Assembly: GCF_024746835.1 (NCBI RefSeq) | Contig: NZ_CP080531.1 | Location: forward strand, 1,674,001-1,738,000 | DNA length: 64,000 nucleotides | Source of the DNA: Mesorhizobium sp. AR02 | GTDB lineage: Bacteria > Pseudomonadota > Alphaproteobacteria > Rhizobiales > Rhizobiaceae | Reading direction: 5' to 3' | Part shown: piece by piece, positions 1-7,580 of the stretch | Position numbering within the stretch: the stretch's first letter is position 1 | Layout of the letters: every line of letters begins with the position of its first letter | Program-made: the position numbers and the translations under genes | Notes under the pieces: model-generated | What the model saw: the letters and a program-made list of their open reading frames with translations, nothing else | Told to the model about the DNA's origin: nothing | Database searches by the model: none

Positions 1-49
1 GGAAAAGAGCCTCGTTAAGCCGCTCGATGATCTGACTTTCGCCTTTCAT
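1..49 (-). CDS. bfr: Bacterioferritin, N-terminal fragment cut by the window edge
   Basis: Only the first 16 residues are inside the window; they read MKGESQIIERLNEALF, the usual opening of bacterioferritin, the 24-subunit haem-containing ferritin that oxidises and stores iron in the cytoplasm. The start codon lies inside the 3' end of the upstream bfd gene, so the two are probably translationally coupled. The adjacency to bfd, whose product reduces bacterioferritin to release iron, supports the call. The rest of the protein, including the ferroxidase residues, cannot be checked. Confidence 0.85.
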   Translation of the reverse strand, partial: MKGESQIIERLNEALF

Positions 50-326
50 GGGTTCTGCTCCCGTATCGGACGCGCAGGCCTCTGACGCGATCCAGATGTG
101 AAACGATATCCACGCCACTCGCCTCCGAGCGGGCGTGATAATTTTCGGTGACCCGAATGATCGTTTCGACCACATTTGGGAAGCAGCCGCAACAGCGACC
201 GCGCTTCTGCATCGTGTGATAGACCTTGGCCGGCACGATAAGTTGCCAGGGGTCCTGGTCCAGCAGCCCGACGATCGTCTGCTCGATCTCCCTCTCGGTG
301 ATGATGTTGCAATGGCAGATCAGCAT
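15..326 (-). CDS. bfd: Bacterioferritin-associated ferredoxin (2Fe-2S)
   Basis: 103 residues. The N-terminal half matches the BFD-like [2Fe-2S] fold: Cys4 and Cys6 in MLICHCN and Cys45 and Cys48 in GRCCGCF are the four cluster ligands in the family's CxC...CxxC arrangement. Bfd donates electrons to bacterioferritin haem to mobilise stored iron. The C-terminal ~35 residues are basic, look less conserved, and run 35 nt into bfr. The start at 326 was chosen because the conserved CHC motif sits immediately after it; the open frame extends further upstream without family similarity. It is downstream of the imelysin gene on the same strand. Confidence 0.85.
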   Translation of the reverse strand: MLICHCNIITEREIEQTIVGLLDQDPWQLIVPAKVYHTMQKRGRCCGCFPNVVETIIRVTENYHARSEASGVDIVSHLDRVRGLRVRYGSRTHERRKSDHRAA

Positions 327-390
327 ACGTTTGCTCAGATGGCTGACGGCGCCTCCCGCGCCGTTTGGCTGGTATTTACCCTGACGGCGC

Positions 391-1680
391 TTACTTGAAC
401 ACCTTGTCGGGTGCGTCGAGGCTGTCGGAGCCCTCGAAGGCGATGGCGTTAAGCTTGAGGGTGCCAACGGCGCGTTCGATCGACTTGGTCTGGTCGATCA
501 AGGCGTCGATCGCCGCCTGCACAGTGGCGTTGCCTGCCGCGTTGCCCTCGGCGATCTGCTGGTCATAGGCCTCGCCGGCGAGGGCCCGCGCCTTGATCGC
601 CTCCATCTTGGCGACGGTGACATCGAGCTTGTCAGACAGCTCCTTGTCGATCGCCGGATCGGCCGCCTTGACCATATCGTGCACCGAAGGTCCAGAAACG
701 ACGGTGCCGTCGAGGCGCGTGTAGCTGGCGAGGTAGGCGGCGCGGATGCCGATCGCATCATAGAGATGCGAATTGTAGGTGTTGTCGGAGAAGCAGTCCT
801 GCTCTTCTTCCGGATCGTGCAGCAGGAGGCCGAGCTTCATGCGCTCGCCGGCGAGCTCGCCGTAGGACAGCGAGCCCATGCCGGTGAAGATGATCGAGAT
901 GGCCGTGTTCGGCTCGCCATCGATCAGGTTCTTGCGTGCGGCGCCGTCTTCCTTCCAGTCGTTGACCATCTTCTGCAGGTCCGAAACCAGAAGGGTGGTG
1001 GCGGACTTCAGATATTCGGCACGGCGGTCGCAATTGCCGCCGGTGCAGTTCTTCAGATCATAGTCGGTGTAGGGGCGCTCGCCGGCGCCTGGGCCGGTGC
1101 CGTGCAGATCCTGGCCCCAGAGCAGGAATTCGATGGCGTGATAGCCGGTGGCGACATTGGCCTCGATGCCGTCGGCTTGCTGCAACGTGCCGGAGAGGAA
1201 TTCAGGCGAAAGCTTCGAAGCGTCGACCTTCTTGCCGTTGATCTCGATCTCCCTGTTGGCGATCACATTGGCCGTATAGAGCGAATTCGTGTCCGATTCC
1301 GTACCATAACTCTTGGCGACATAGTCGATCAGGCCTTCATCCAGCGGCCAGGAATTCACCTCGCCTTCCCAATCGTCGACGACCTTGTTGCCGAAGCGAT
1401 AGACCTCGGTCTGCTGGTAGGATACGCGCGCGGCCTTCCAGGCGTCGCGGGTGGCATCGAGCGTTTCCGCCGAAGGCTTGGCCAGCAGCGCGTCGACCGC
1501 CTTGTCGAGGGCCTGTGCCGTGGTCAGCGAATCCTCGTATTTGGCGAGCCCGATGTCGGCATAGGTCTTGATAACGGCCTTTGCATCGGTTTCCGCCTTG
1601 GCAGGCAGCACAAACACCGCTGCCGTCAGCAGCGCCGTGGCACCAATTGCCGCAAGCCTGCCGCCGTATCGTGCTGTCAT
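391..1680 (-). CDS. Imelysin-family periplasmic iron-regulated protein
   Basis: 429 residues with a signal peptide (about 1-29, ending AKA). The family signature GxHxxE is present as GYHAIE at residues 179-184. Imelysin-like (peptidase M75/ICMP) proteins are iron-regulated periplasmic or outer-membrane proteins linked to iron uptake; a true peptidase activity is doubtful for many. The start at 1680 has a GGAGAG ribosome binding site 7-8 nt upstream, while the longer frame adds 42 residues with no signal. It is the first gene of a probable imelysin-bfd-bfr transcription unit that has a perfect Irr-type operator about 255 nt upstream. In many rhizobia imelysin genes neighbour a di-haem oxidase; none is here. 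Confidence 0.85.
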   Translation of the reverse strand: MTARYGGRLAAIGATALLTAAVFVLPAKAETDAKAVIKTYADIGLAKYEDSLTTAQALDKAVDALLAKPSAETLDATRDAWKAARVSYQQTEVYRFGNKVVDDWEGEVNSWPLDEGLIDYVAKSYGTESDTNSLYTANVIANREIEINGKKVDASKLSPEFLSGTLQQADGIEANVATGYHAIEFLLWGQDLHGTGPGAGERPYTDYDLKNCTGGNCDRRAEYLKSATTLLVSDLQKMVNDWKEDGAARKNLIDGEPNTAISIIFTGMGSLSYGELAGERMKLGLLLHDPEEEQDCFSDNTYNSHLYDAIGIRAAYLASYTRLDGTVVSGPSVHDMVKAADPAIDKELSDKLDVTVAKMEAIKARALAGEAYDQQIAEGNAAGNATVQAAIDALIDQTKSIERAVGTLKLNAIAFEGSDSLDAPDKVFK

Positions 1681-1934
1681 TATCGCTCTCCAGTTTCTCG
1701 GAAATTCTATAAACGCCGCGCGCGGCGGCCGGCGCCAGGCCATGTCGATGCCAAATGCAACAAGACTTGCCGCGCCATCGCGCGGTTCGCGGAAGAAAGA
1801 CACCAAAATGCCTCCAATCGAACGGGTTCAAGGCCCAGACATCAAAGGGATGCGCCAACGCGCAGGTTCCCATAAAGCTTCGACGCCGGTGGAAGTCAAT
1901 GAAAATCGACGGGAAAAGCCAATTGAAACAATAG

Positions 1935-1951
1935 TTTAGAATTATTCTAAA
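1935..1951. promoter_or_regulatory. Iron control element (ICE), predicted Irr-binding site
   Basis: The sequence TTTAGAATTATTCTAAA is a perfect 7-3-7 inverted repeat and equals the ICE consensus (TTTAGAA N3 TTCTAAA) bound by the haem-responsive regulator Irr in Rhizobiales. One further G...C pair extends it to 1934-1952. It lies in the 433-bp gap between the imelysin gene (left, minus) and the flavoprotein gene (right, plus). The iron-storage content of the left operon makes that the likelier target, but control of both is possible. Confidence 0.85.
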
Positions 1952-2113
1952 CTGCAATGCTCAACTTTACACCCTTGCTGCACCGACCTCGCTGCGGAAC
2001 TGTACGATTGACAGCCACCATTCCGGGTGCGACCCGCAAACGCCGTCTTGCGGCGGCGTCAGACAATTGCCACCTGGCGAGGCATCCTAGAATCGAATCA
2101 GGATTGGAATGCG

Positions 2114-3361
2114 ATGAAGAACGGCGTGGTCATTGTCGGTGCGGGTCATGCGGGCGTGCAGGCGGCCGCCAGTCTGCGCGAGGACGGCTATGACGGGCCG
2201 GTGATCCTCATCAGTGACGAGAACGAACTGCCCTACCACAAGCCGCCTCTGTCGAAGACCTTCATCAAGGATGCCGAGGCCAAGCCGCAACCCTTGCGTG
2301 GCGAGGCTTTTTATACCGGCAGCGCCATCGACTACCGGCCGGGCATCCGGATTGACCGCATCGATGCCGGCCGCCTCGACATCGCCGGCGGCGGCGCGCT
2401 TGCCTTCGACCATCTGATCCTGGCGACCGGGTCGCGCCCGCGCACCCTGCCGCTGCCGGGCTCGGACCTCTCGGGCGTTCTGTCGCTGCGCTCGCTGGCC
2501 GATGCGCGGCGGATCCGGGACCTGAGCGCCCAGAGCGAGGATGTCGTCATCCTCGGCGGCGGCTTCATCGGGCTGGAGATCGCCGCGACACTGCGCGCGG
2601 CCGGCCGAACGGTAACCGTTGTCGAGGCGGTCGACCGGCTGCTCGGCCGCGCCGTTGCCCCTGTGGTGGCAAGCCATGTCCGGCAAAGGCTGGAAGCGAC
2701 CGGCGTGCGCATCCTGACTGGCACCTCGATTTCAAAGCTCGAAGGCGAAAACGGCCATGTCGTGGCTGCGATTACCTCGTCAGGCGAAAGGCTGCCGGCG
2801 CGCATGGTCATTGTCGGCATCGGCGCCGTGCCGAATGTCGAACTGGCGCAGGGCGCCGGCCTCACCATCGCCAACGGCATCCGCGTCGACCACCAGATGC
2901 GCAGCTCGGTGCCGGAAATCCTGGCCATCGGCGACGCCGCCTCCTACCGGCACTGGTTCACCGGCGGCGATGTGCGGCTGGAATCGGTGCAGAACGCCAC
3001 CGACCAGGCGCGGCTTGCCGCCCGCACCATCACGGGCCATGCCGATGCCTATTCGGCGGTGCCATGGTTCTGGTCCGACATTGGCGACATGAAGCTGCAG
3101 ATGGTCGGACTGACCGCCGGCGGCGACAGCCATGTCGTGCTGGGCGACCTGCCCGACAACAAGTTCTCGATCTACCACTATGCCGGCGACCGGCTGCTCG
3201 GCATCGAATCCGTCAACCGCCCCGGCGACCACATGCTTGGCCGCAAGATGCTCGGCGCCGGCTTCTCGCCGACGCCGGAAACGGTGGCCATAGGTCCCGA
3301 AGGGCTAAAGGCGGCGCTGGCCGAGTTTCAGACCATGGAGCCAGCCAAGGTCAGAGCGTAG
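2114..3361 (+). CDS. NAD(P)/FAD-dependent ferredoxin reductase (rhodocoxin/putidaredoxin reductase type)
   Basis: 415 residues. An FAD-binding GxGxxG motif (VIVGAGHAGVQAA) is at residues 5-17, and a second dinucleotide fold (VVILGGGFIGLEIA) near residue 143. The late motif with IGDAA (FAD contact) and a C-terminal reductase dimerisation domain follow the order of the CamA/ThcD/HcaD family, which passes electrons from NAD(P)H to a [2Fe-2S] ferredoxin. The start at 2114 is where the family begins; upstream codons are not conserved-looking. The partner ferredoxin and oxygenase are not adjacent. The intergenic ICE upstream suggests a possible iron link. Confidence 0.85.
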   Translation: MKNGVVIVGAGHAGVQAAASLREDGYDGPVILISDENELPYHKPPLSKTFIKDAEAKPQPLRGEAFYTGSAIDYRPGIRIDRIDAGRLDIAGGGALAFDHLILATGSRPRTLPLPGSDLSGVLSLRSLADARRIRDLSAQSEDVVILGGGFIGLEIAATLRAAGRTVTVVEAVDRLLGRAVAPVVASHVRQRLEATGVRILTGTSISKLEGENGHVVAAITSSGERLPARMVIVGIGAVPNVELAQGAGLTIANGIRVDHQMRSSVPEILAIGDAASYRHWFTGGDVRLESVQNATDQARLAARTITGHADAYSAVPWFWSDIGDMKLQMVGLTAGGDSHVVLGDLPDNKFSIYHYAGDRLLGIESVNRPGDHMLGRKMLGAGFSPTPETVAIGPEGLKAALAEFQTMEPAKVRA

Positions 3362-3397
3362 GGTTGCAGTTTCTGCCATACACGACAAAATGCCTGA

Positions 3398-3628
3398 ATG
3401 AGCACCATCAATATCTCACTGCCCGACAGCTTGATGCACTTTGTCGATCAACAAGTGACGGATCGAGGCTATGGCACGAGCAGCGAATATGTGTGTGAAT
3501 TGATCCGCCACGATCAGGACCGTCAACGTCTGCGCGGTCTCCTCCTTGAGGGCGCATCATCGGCGCCGGGTGCTCCCGTTGATGATGACTATTTCGACGC
3601 GCTGAGAAAACGAGCGCAGGGCCAATAA
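3398..3628 (+). CDS. parD: ParD-family antitoxin (ribbon-helix-helix)
   Basis: 76 residues. The N-terminus (MSTINISLPDSL) is the beta strand of a CopG/ParD ribbon-helix-helix DNA-binding domain. GTSSEYVCELIRHDQDR is the typical ParD helix, and the acidic C-terminus (DDDYFDALRKRA) is the segment that wraps the ParE toxin. It normally neutralises ParE and autoregulates the operon. Here the antitoxin is full length but only the C-terminal end of parE follows, so it is an orphaned antitoxin unless a second toxin exists elsewhere. Confidence 0.85.
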   Translation: MSTINISLPDSLMHFVDQQVTDRGYGTSSEYVCELIRHDQDRQRLRGLLLEGASSAPGAPVDDDYFDALRKRAQGQ

Positions 3629-3744
3629 TCAAGCGCTATCCATATCTGATTTTCTATCTTGAGCAGCCCGACCATATCGATGTGTGGCGGGTGCTGCATG
3701 CCAAGCGGGACATTCCCGCCTGGCTTCAGAATCCAGGCTCCTGA
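3628..3744 (+). pseudogene. parE: parE toxin remnant (C-terminal 38 codons only)
   Basis: Directly after the parD stop the plus-strand frame reads IKRYPYLIFYLEQPDHID followed by VWRVLHAKRDIPAWLQ, the conserved C-terminal strands of ParE/RelE toxins. The frame has no start codon and lacks the N-terminal ~60 residues, including the helical hairpin. The join sits exactly at the parD stop codon, indicating an internal deletion. Residual toxin activity is very unlikely. Confidence 0.85.
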
Positions 3745-3754
3745 CGGCACATTT

Positions 3755-3853
3755 TACCCTCCCTTGTGGGGAGGGTCGCTGCAAAGCAGCGGGGGGTCAG
3801 CGCCAAGCCCCCCACCCGGACCTGCGGTCCGACCTCCCCACAAGGGGGAGGTA
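3755..3853. repeat. Palindromic intergenic repeat (REP/RIME-like)
   Basis: About 100 bp forming a long imperfect palindrome. Outer arms are TACCCTCCCTTGTGGGGAGG at the left and its near-complement ending CACAAGGGGGAGGTA at the right, with an inner hairpin around CCGGACCTGCGGTCCG. It fills the gap between the parE remnant and gabT, and could act as a transcription terminator for either. The G/C-rich, non-coding, fold-back structure is characteristic of repeats scattered in rhizobial genomes. Confidence 0.75.
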
Positions 3854-3858
3854 GAATG

Positions 3859-5136
3859 CTAGGCAGCGCAGACTTCGCGGATCGAACTTTCCAGGATGTC
3901 GAGCGCCTCGTTCATGACCTCGTCCTGGATGGTGATCGGCGCCAGGAAGCGGATGACGTTGCCGTAGACGCCGCAGGTCAGCAGGATCAGGCCCTTGTCG
4001 AGCGCCTTCAAGCGGATCGCATTGGCGATCTCGGCCGACGGCAGGCCCTTCTTGACGTCGTTGAACTCGACCGCGTTCATGAAGCCGAGGCCACGGATGT
4101 CGACGATCTCGGGCACATCGTCGCGGATCGACTGTAGGCGCTGTTTCAGCCGCGCACCCAGCGTGTTGGCGCGGTCGCACAGCTTTTCGTCCTCGATCAC
4201 GTCGAGCACCGCGTGTGCTGCGGCGACGCCGATCGGGCTGCCGCCATAGGTGCCGCCGAGGCCGCCGGGGCCGGGCGCATCCATGATCTCGGCGCGGCCG
4301 GTGACCGCCGCCAGCGGGAAGCCGCCGGCCAGGCTCTTGGCCATGGTGGTGATGTCGGCCGCGACCTCATGATGATCCATCGCGAACATCTTGCCGGTGC
4401 GGGCAAAGCCAGTCTGCACTTCATCAGCGATCAGCAGCATGCCGTGTTGGTCACAGAGCTTGCGCAGTGCCGTCAGGAATTCACGCGGTGCGTCGTAGAA
4501 GCCGCCCTCGCCCTGTACCGGCTCGATGATGATGGCGGCGACGCGGGCCGGATCGACATCGGCTTTGAACAGCCGATCGAGTGCGGCCAGCGAATCGGCA
4601 ACCGACACGCCGTGCAGCGGCACCGGGAACGGCGCATGGTAGACGTCGCCCGGCATGGCGCCGAAACCGACCTTGTAGGGCACGACCTTGCCGGTCAGCG
4701 CCATGCCCATGAAGGTGCGGCCGTGGAAGCCGCCAGCGAAGGCGATGACGGCCTGGCGCCCGGTGGCGTTGCGGGCGATCTTGACGGCGTTCTCGACCGC
4801 CTCGGCGCCGGTGGTGACGAAGATCGTCTTCTTCTCGAACTTGCCGGGCAGCATGGCGTTCAGCCGTTCGGCCAATCGCACATAGCTCTCATAGGGCACC
4901 ACCTGGTGGCAGGTGTGAGTGAAACGGTCGAGCTGCGCCTTGACCGCCTCGATTACCCTGGGATGGCGGTGGCCGGTGTTGACGACGGCGATGCCGGAGG
5001 AGAAGTCGATGTAGCGGCGGCCTTCAACATCCCAGATTTCCGAATTTTCAGCCCGGTCGGCATAAATCTGCGTGGTCATGCCGACGCCGCGCGAGATCGA
5101 CTGGTTCTTGCGTTCGGAAATGGCTGAATTCTTCAT
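3859..5136 (-). CDS. gabT: 4-aminobutyrate aminotransferase (PLP class III)
   Basis: 425 residues, the normal length for GabT. Class III transaminase features are present: the PLP-contact aspartate in IADEVQTG (Asp238), the Schiff-base lysine in TMAKSLAGG (Lys267), and TTGAEAVENAVKIAR near residue 108. The enzyme converts GABA and 2-oxoglutarate to succinate semialdehyde and glutamate. The start at 5136 has GAGGGA 6 nt upstream; the upstream in-frame ATG at 5148 lacks one. No gabD is adjacent. A related omega-transaminase specificity cannot be excluded by sequence reading alone. Confidence 0.88.
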   Translation of the reverse strand: MKNSAISERKNQSISRGVGMTTQIYADRAENSEIWDVEGRRYIDFSSGIAVVNTGHRHPRVIEAVKAQLDRFTHTCHQVVPYESYVRLAERLNAMLPGKFEKKTIFVTTGAEAVENAVKIARNATGRQAVIAFAGGFHGRTFMGMALTGKVVPYKVGFGAMPGDVYHAPFPVPLHGVSVADSLAALDRLFKADVDPARVAAIIIEPVQGEGGFYDAPREFLTALRKLCDQHGMLLIADEVQTGFARTGKMFAMDHHEVAADITTMAKSLAGGFPLAAVTGRAEIMDAPGPGGLGGTYGGSPIGVAAAHAVLDVIEDEKLCDRANTLGARLKQRLQSIRDDVPEIVDIRGLGFMNAVEFNDVKKGLPSAEIANAIRLKALDKGLILLTCGVYGNVIRFLAPITIQDEVMNEALDILESSIREVCAA

Positions 5137-5373
5137 GATATCCCTCATCGGGCCGGCGCCCGTTCTCGTTGATCAGATGTCTTCTGACCTTATTTCACGT
5201 TTTCCTCAAGTCGGCACCATCGGCTGGCGATTGGGCCTGCGACGGGCAGGTCCCACCCTTAACCAGTCGGGCGATACGCGTACGAGACCGGTTTCCTTTT
5301 TCCGGAGATCGATTATCTTCCAGATATCCGCGAGGCATCGCGATCAGCGAGCGACCCGCGGCTGGGGGAGCCC

Positions 5374-6507
5374 ATGAGCAGGAACGTGACATCGTCCGTC
5401 TCGCCGCCATCCGTCAAAACCTCCAGCCTTTTGTCTTTTCCCTCGGCAGTGTGCGTCTGCACAGCCGTATTGCTGCTGGCCGGCTGCCAGAAGCAGGAAG
5501 CGGCGGACAAGAAACTGCCGGTCATGGTGCGCACCGAAACGGTGGCGATGGCCGACTATGCGCCGAGAACCTCGCTGACCGGGGTGATCGCGGCGCGCAC
5601 GCTGAACAATTTGTCGTTCCGGGTCGGCGGCCGCGTCGCCGAGCGGCTTGTCGATGTCGGCCAGCATGTCGACCAGGGCGCGGTGCTTGCCCGCATCGAT
5701 CCGCAGGAGCAGCAATCCGATTTGCGATCGGCGCAGGCCGATCTCGATGCCGCGCAGGCGCAGTTGACCCAGTCCGCCGCCGCCTTCGAGCGGCAGAAGA
5801 CGCTGCTTGCCCAGGGCTTCACCACGAGGCGCGACTATGACGCCGCCGACCAGGCGCTGAAGGTGGCGCAAGGCAGCGTCGATGCCGCGCAGAGCGCATT
5901 CGCCAACGCCCAGCAGAACCTGTCCTTCACCGAGCTCAAGGCGGGTGCCCCCGGCGTCATCACCGCCCGCCAGGTCGAAACCGGCCAGGTGGTGCAAGCG
6001 GCGCAAACCGTCTTCACCGTTGCCGAGGACGGCGACCGCGACGCCGTGTTCAACGTGCAGGAGACGCTGGTCGCCAGGACGCCGGCCTCACCGGCGGTGA
6101 CGATCACGCTGCTGTCCGACCCGCAGGTCCGGGCAACAGGCAAGGTGCGCGAAATCGCGCCGGCGGTCGACCAGGCCTCCGGTTCGATCCGGGTCAAGAT
6201 CGGCATTCCCGATACACCGGCCGGCATGCCGCTCGGGGCGGCCGTCATCGGCTCGGTCAGCGCCAAACCGGCGAAGGCGATCCTGTTGCCCTGGCAGGCG
6301 CTGACGTCCACCGCCGGCAAACCGGCGGTCTGGATCGTCGACCCCTCGACCAAGGCGGTGGCGACGACGCCGGTCGAGGTGCTGGCCTACGATTCGGGCA
6401 CGGTCGTCATCGCCAGCGGGTTGAACGAAGGGCAAAGCGTCGTTACCGCAGGCGGGCAGTTGCTTAGCCCCGGGCAGACGGTCGAGATATCGGGGGCGGG
6501 CCAATGA
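5374..6507 (+). CDS. RND efflux periplasmic adaptor lipoprotein (first of two)
   Basis: 377 residues. The N-terminal hydrophobic segment ends in the lipobox LLAGC, giving lipid attachment near residue 38. A membrane-fusion-protein layout follows: barrel-sandwich hybrid halves around a coiled-coil hairpin (about residues 110-185, rich in AQADLDAAQAQL) and a beta-barrel domain. It links an inner-membrane RND pump to an outer-membrane channel. GGGGGAGC precedes the ATG. Its stop overlaps the next start (ATGA), so the three genes form an operon. No outer-membrane factor gene is adjacent. Confidence 0.88.
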   Translation: MSRNVTSSVSPPSVKTSSLLSFPSAVCVCTAVLLLAGCQKQEAADKKLPVMVRTETVAMADYAPRTSLTGVIAARTLNNLSFRVGGRVAERLVDVGQHVDQGAVLARIDPQEQQSDLRSAQADLDAAQAQLTQSAAAFERQKTLLAQGFTTRRDYDAADQALKVAQGSVDAAQSAFANAQQNLSFTELKAGAPGVITARQVETGQVVQAAQTVFTVAEDGDRDAVFNVQETLVARTPASPAVTITLLSDPQVRATGKVREIAPAVDQASGSIRVKIGIPDTPAGMPLGAAVIGSVSAKPAKAILLPWQALTSTAGKPAVWIVDPSTKAVATTPVEVLAYDSGTVVIASGLNEGQSVVTAGGQLLSPGQTVEISGAGQ

Positions 6508-7580
6508 ACCAGCTGCCGCGGATCGTGCTTGGCCTGTTTGCGCTTGGCGCGCTCGCCGCCTGCTCGAAATCGGAGGAGAAGCCGCCGGAAATCATCCGAC
6601 CCGTGCTGTCGGTCGTGGTCGAGCCGCGCACCACGCAAACCTTTGGCTTTGCCGGCTCGGTCGAGCCGCAGGTCAGCGCCGACCTCGCCTTCCGCCTGCT
6701 CGGTCGGGTCGTCTCGCGCGACGTCAAGGTCGGCGACATCGTCAGCAAGGGCACGACGATTGCCGCACTCGACCCGACCGCGCTGGAGCTGGCGGTGCAA
6801 GCGGCCACGGCCGAGCTCTCCAATGCCGAGGCACAGTTCGCCAACGCCGCCGCAAGCGAGGAGCGCCAGCGCCAGCTGCTTGCCTCCACCAACACCACGC
6901 AGGCCGTCTTCGATGCCGCGCAGCAGACACGCAAAGCGGCTGAAGCGAGTGTCGAGCGGGCCAAGGCCGCGCTTGCCAAATCGCAGGAGCAGCTCGGCTA
7001 TGCCAGGCTGTTCTCGGACTTCGACGGCGTCGTCACCGCGGTCGGCGCCGAGGTCGGACAGACAGTCTCGGCCGGGCAGACGGTGGTCACCGTGGCGCGC
7101 TCGGATCTGCGCGAGGCGGTGGTCGATATTCCCGATCAGTTGACCAGCGATCTCACGGCCGGCACGCCGTTCCAGGTCATCCTGCAATCGCTGCCGACGA
7201 TCCAGACCGAGGCCAAGCTGCGCGAGATCGCGCCGCAGGCCGAGGGCTCGACGCGCACGCGGCGCGTCAAGCTGACGCTCACCGACCCGCCGCAGGCCTT
7301 CAGACTCGGCTCGACGGTGACGGCGACCCGCGTGACCAAGGTGGCGCCGACGATCGAACTGCCCATCTCCGCGCTGCTGGAAAAGAACGGTGCCGACAAG
7401 GTGTGGATCGTCGACCCACAGACATCGAGCGTGAGCGCGAAAGAGATCAAGGTGGCCGCCAAGGGTGCCGCCACCTTCACCGTCACCGAGGGGCTGGAGG
7501 CCGGCATGCGCGTCGTCACCGCGGGCGTCCACAGCCTGAGCGAAGGCCAGAAGGTCAAAGTGCCGGAGGGCGGCGTCTGA
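6504..7580 (+). CDS. RND efflux periplasmic adaptor lipoprotein (second of two)
   Basis: 358 residues, lipobox LAAC near residue 20, then the same adaptor architecture with a predicted coiled-coil hairpin at roughly 95-165. It is clearly related to but diverged from the preceding adaptor. It overlaps its upstream neighbour by 4 nt and the pump gene by 1 nt (TGATG). Two different adaptors for one pump suggest a heteromeric adaptor ring, as known for systems such as TriABC in Pseudomonas. Confidence 0.88.
   Translation: MNQLPRIVLGLFALGALAACSKSEEKPPEIIRPVLSVVVEPRTTQTFGFAGSVEPQVSADLAFRLLGRVVSRDVKVGDIVSKGTTIAALDPTALELAVQAATAELSNAEAQFANAAASEERQRQLLASTNTTQAVFDAAQQTRKAAEASVERAKAALAKSQEQLGYARLFSDFDGVVTAVGAEVGQTVSAGQTVVTVARSDLREAVVDIPDQLTSDLTAGTPFQVILQSLPTIQTEAKLREIAPQAEGSTRTRRVKLTLTDPPQAFRLGSTVTATRVTKVAPTIELPISALLEKNGADKVWIVDPQTSSVSAKEIKVAAKGAATFTVTEGLEAGMRVVTAGVHSLSEGQKVKVPEGGV

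Noticed and set aside
679-1875. Long plus-strand open frame of ~400 codons opposite the imelysin gene
   Set aside because: It lies antisense to a clear family member with signal peptide and motif, and has no family-like sequence; it is a GC-rich shadow frame.
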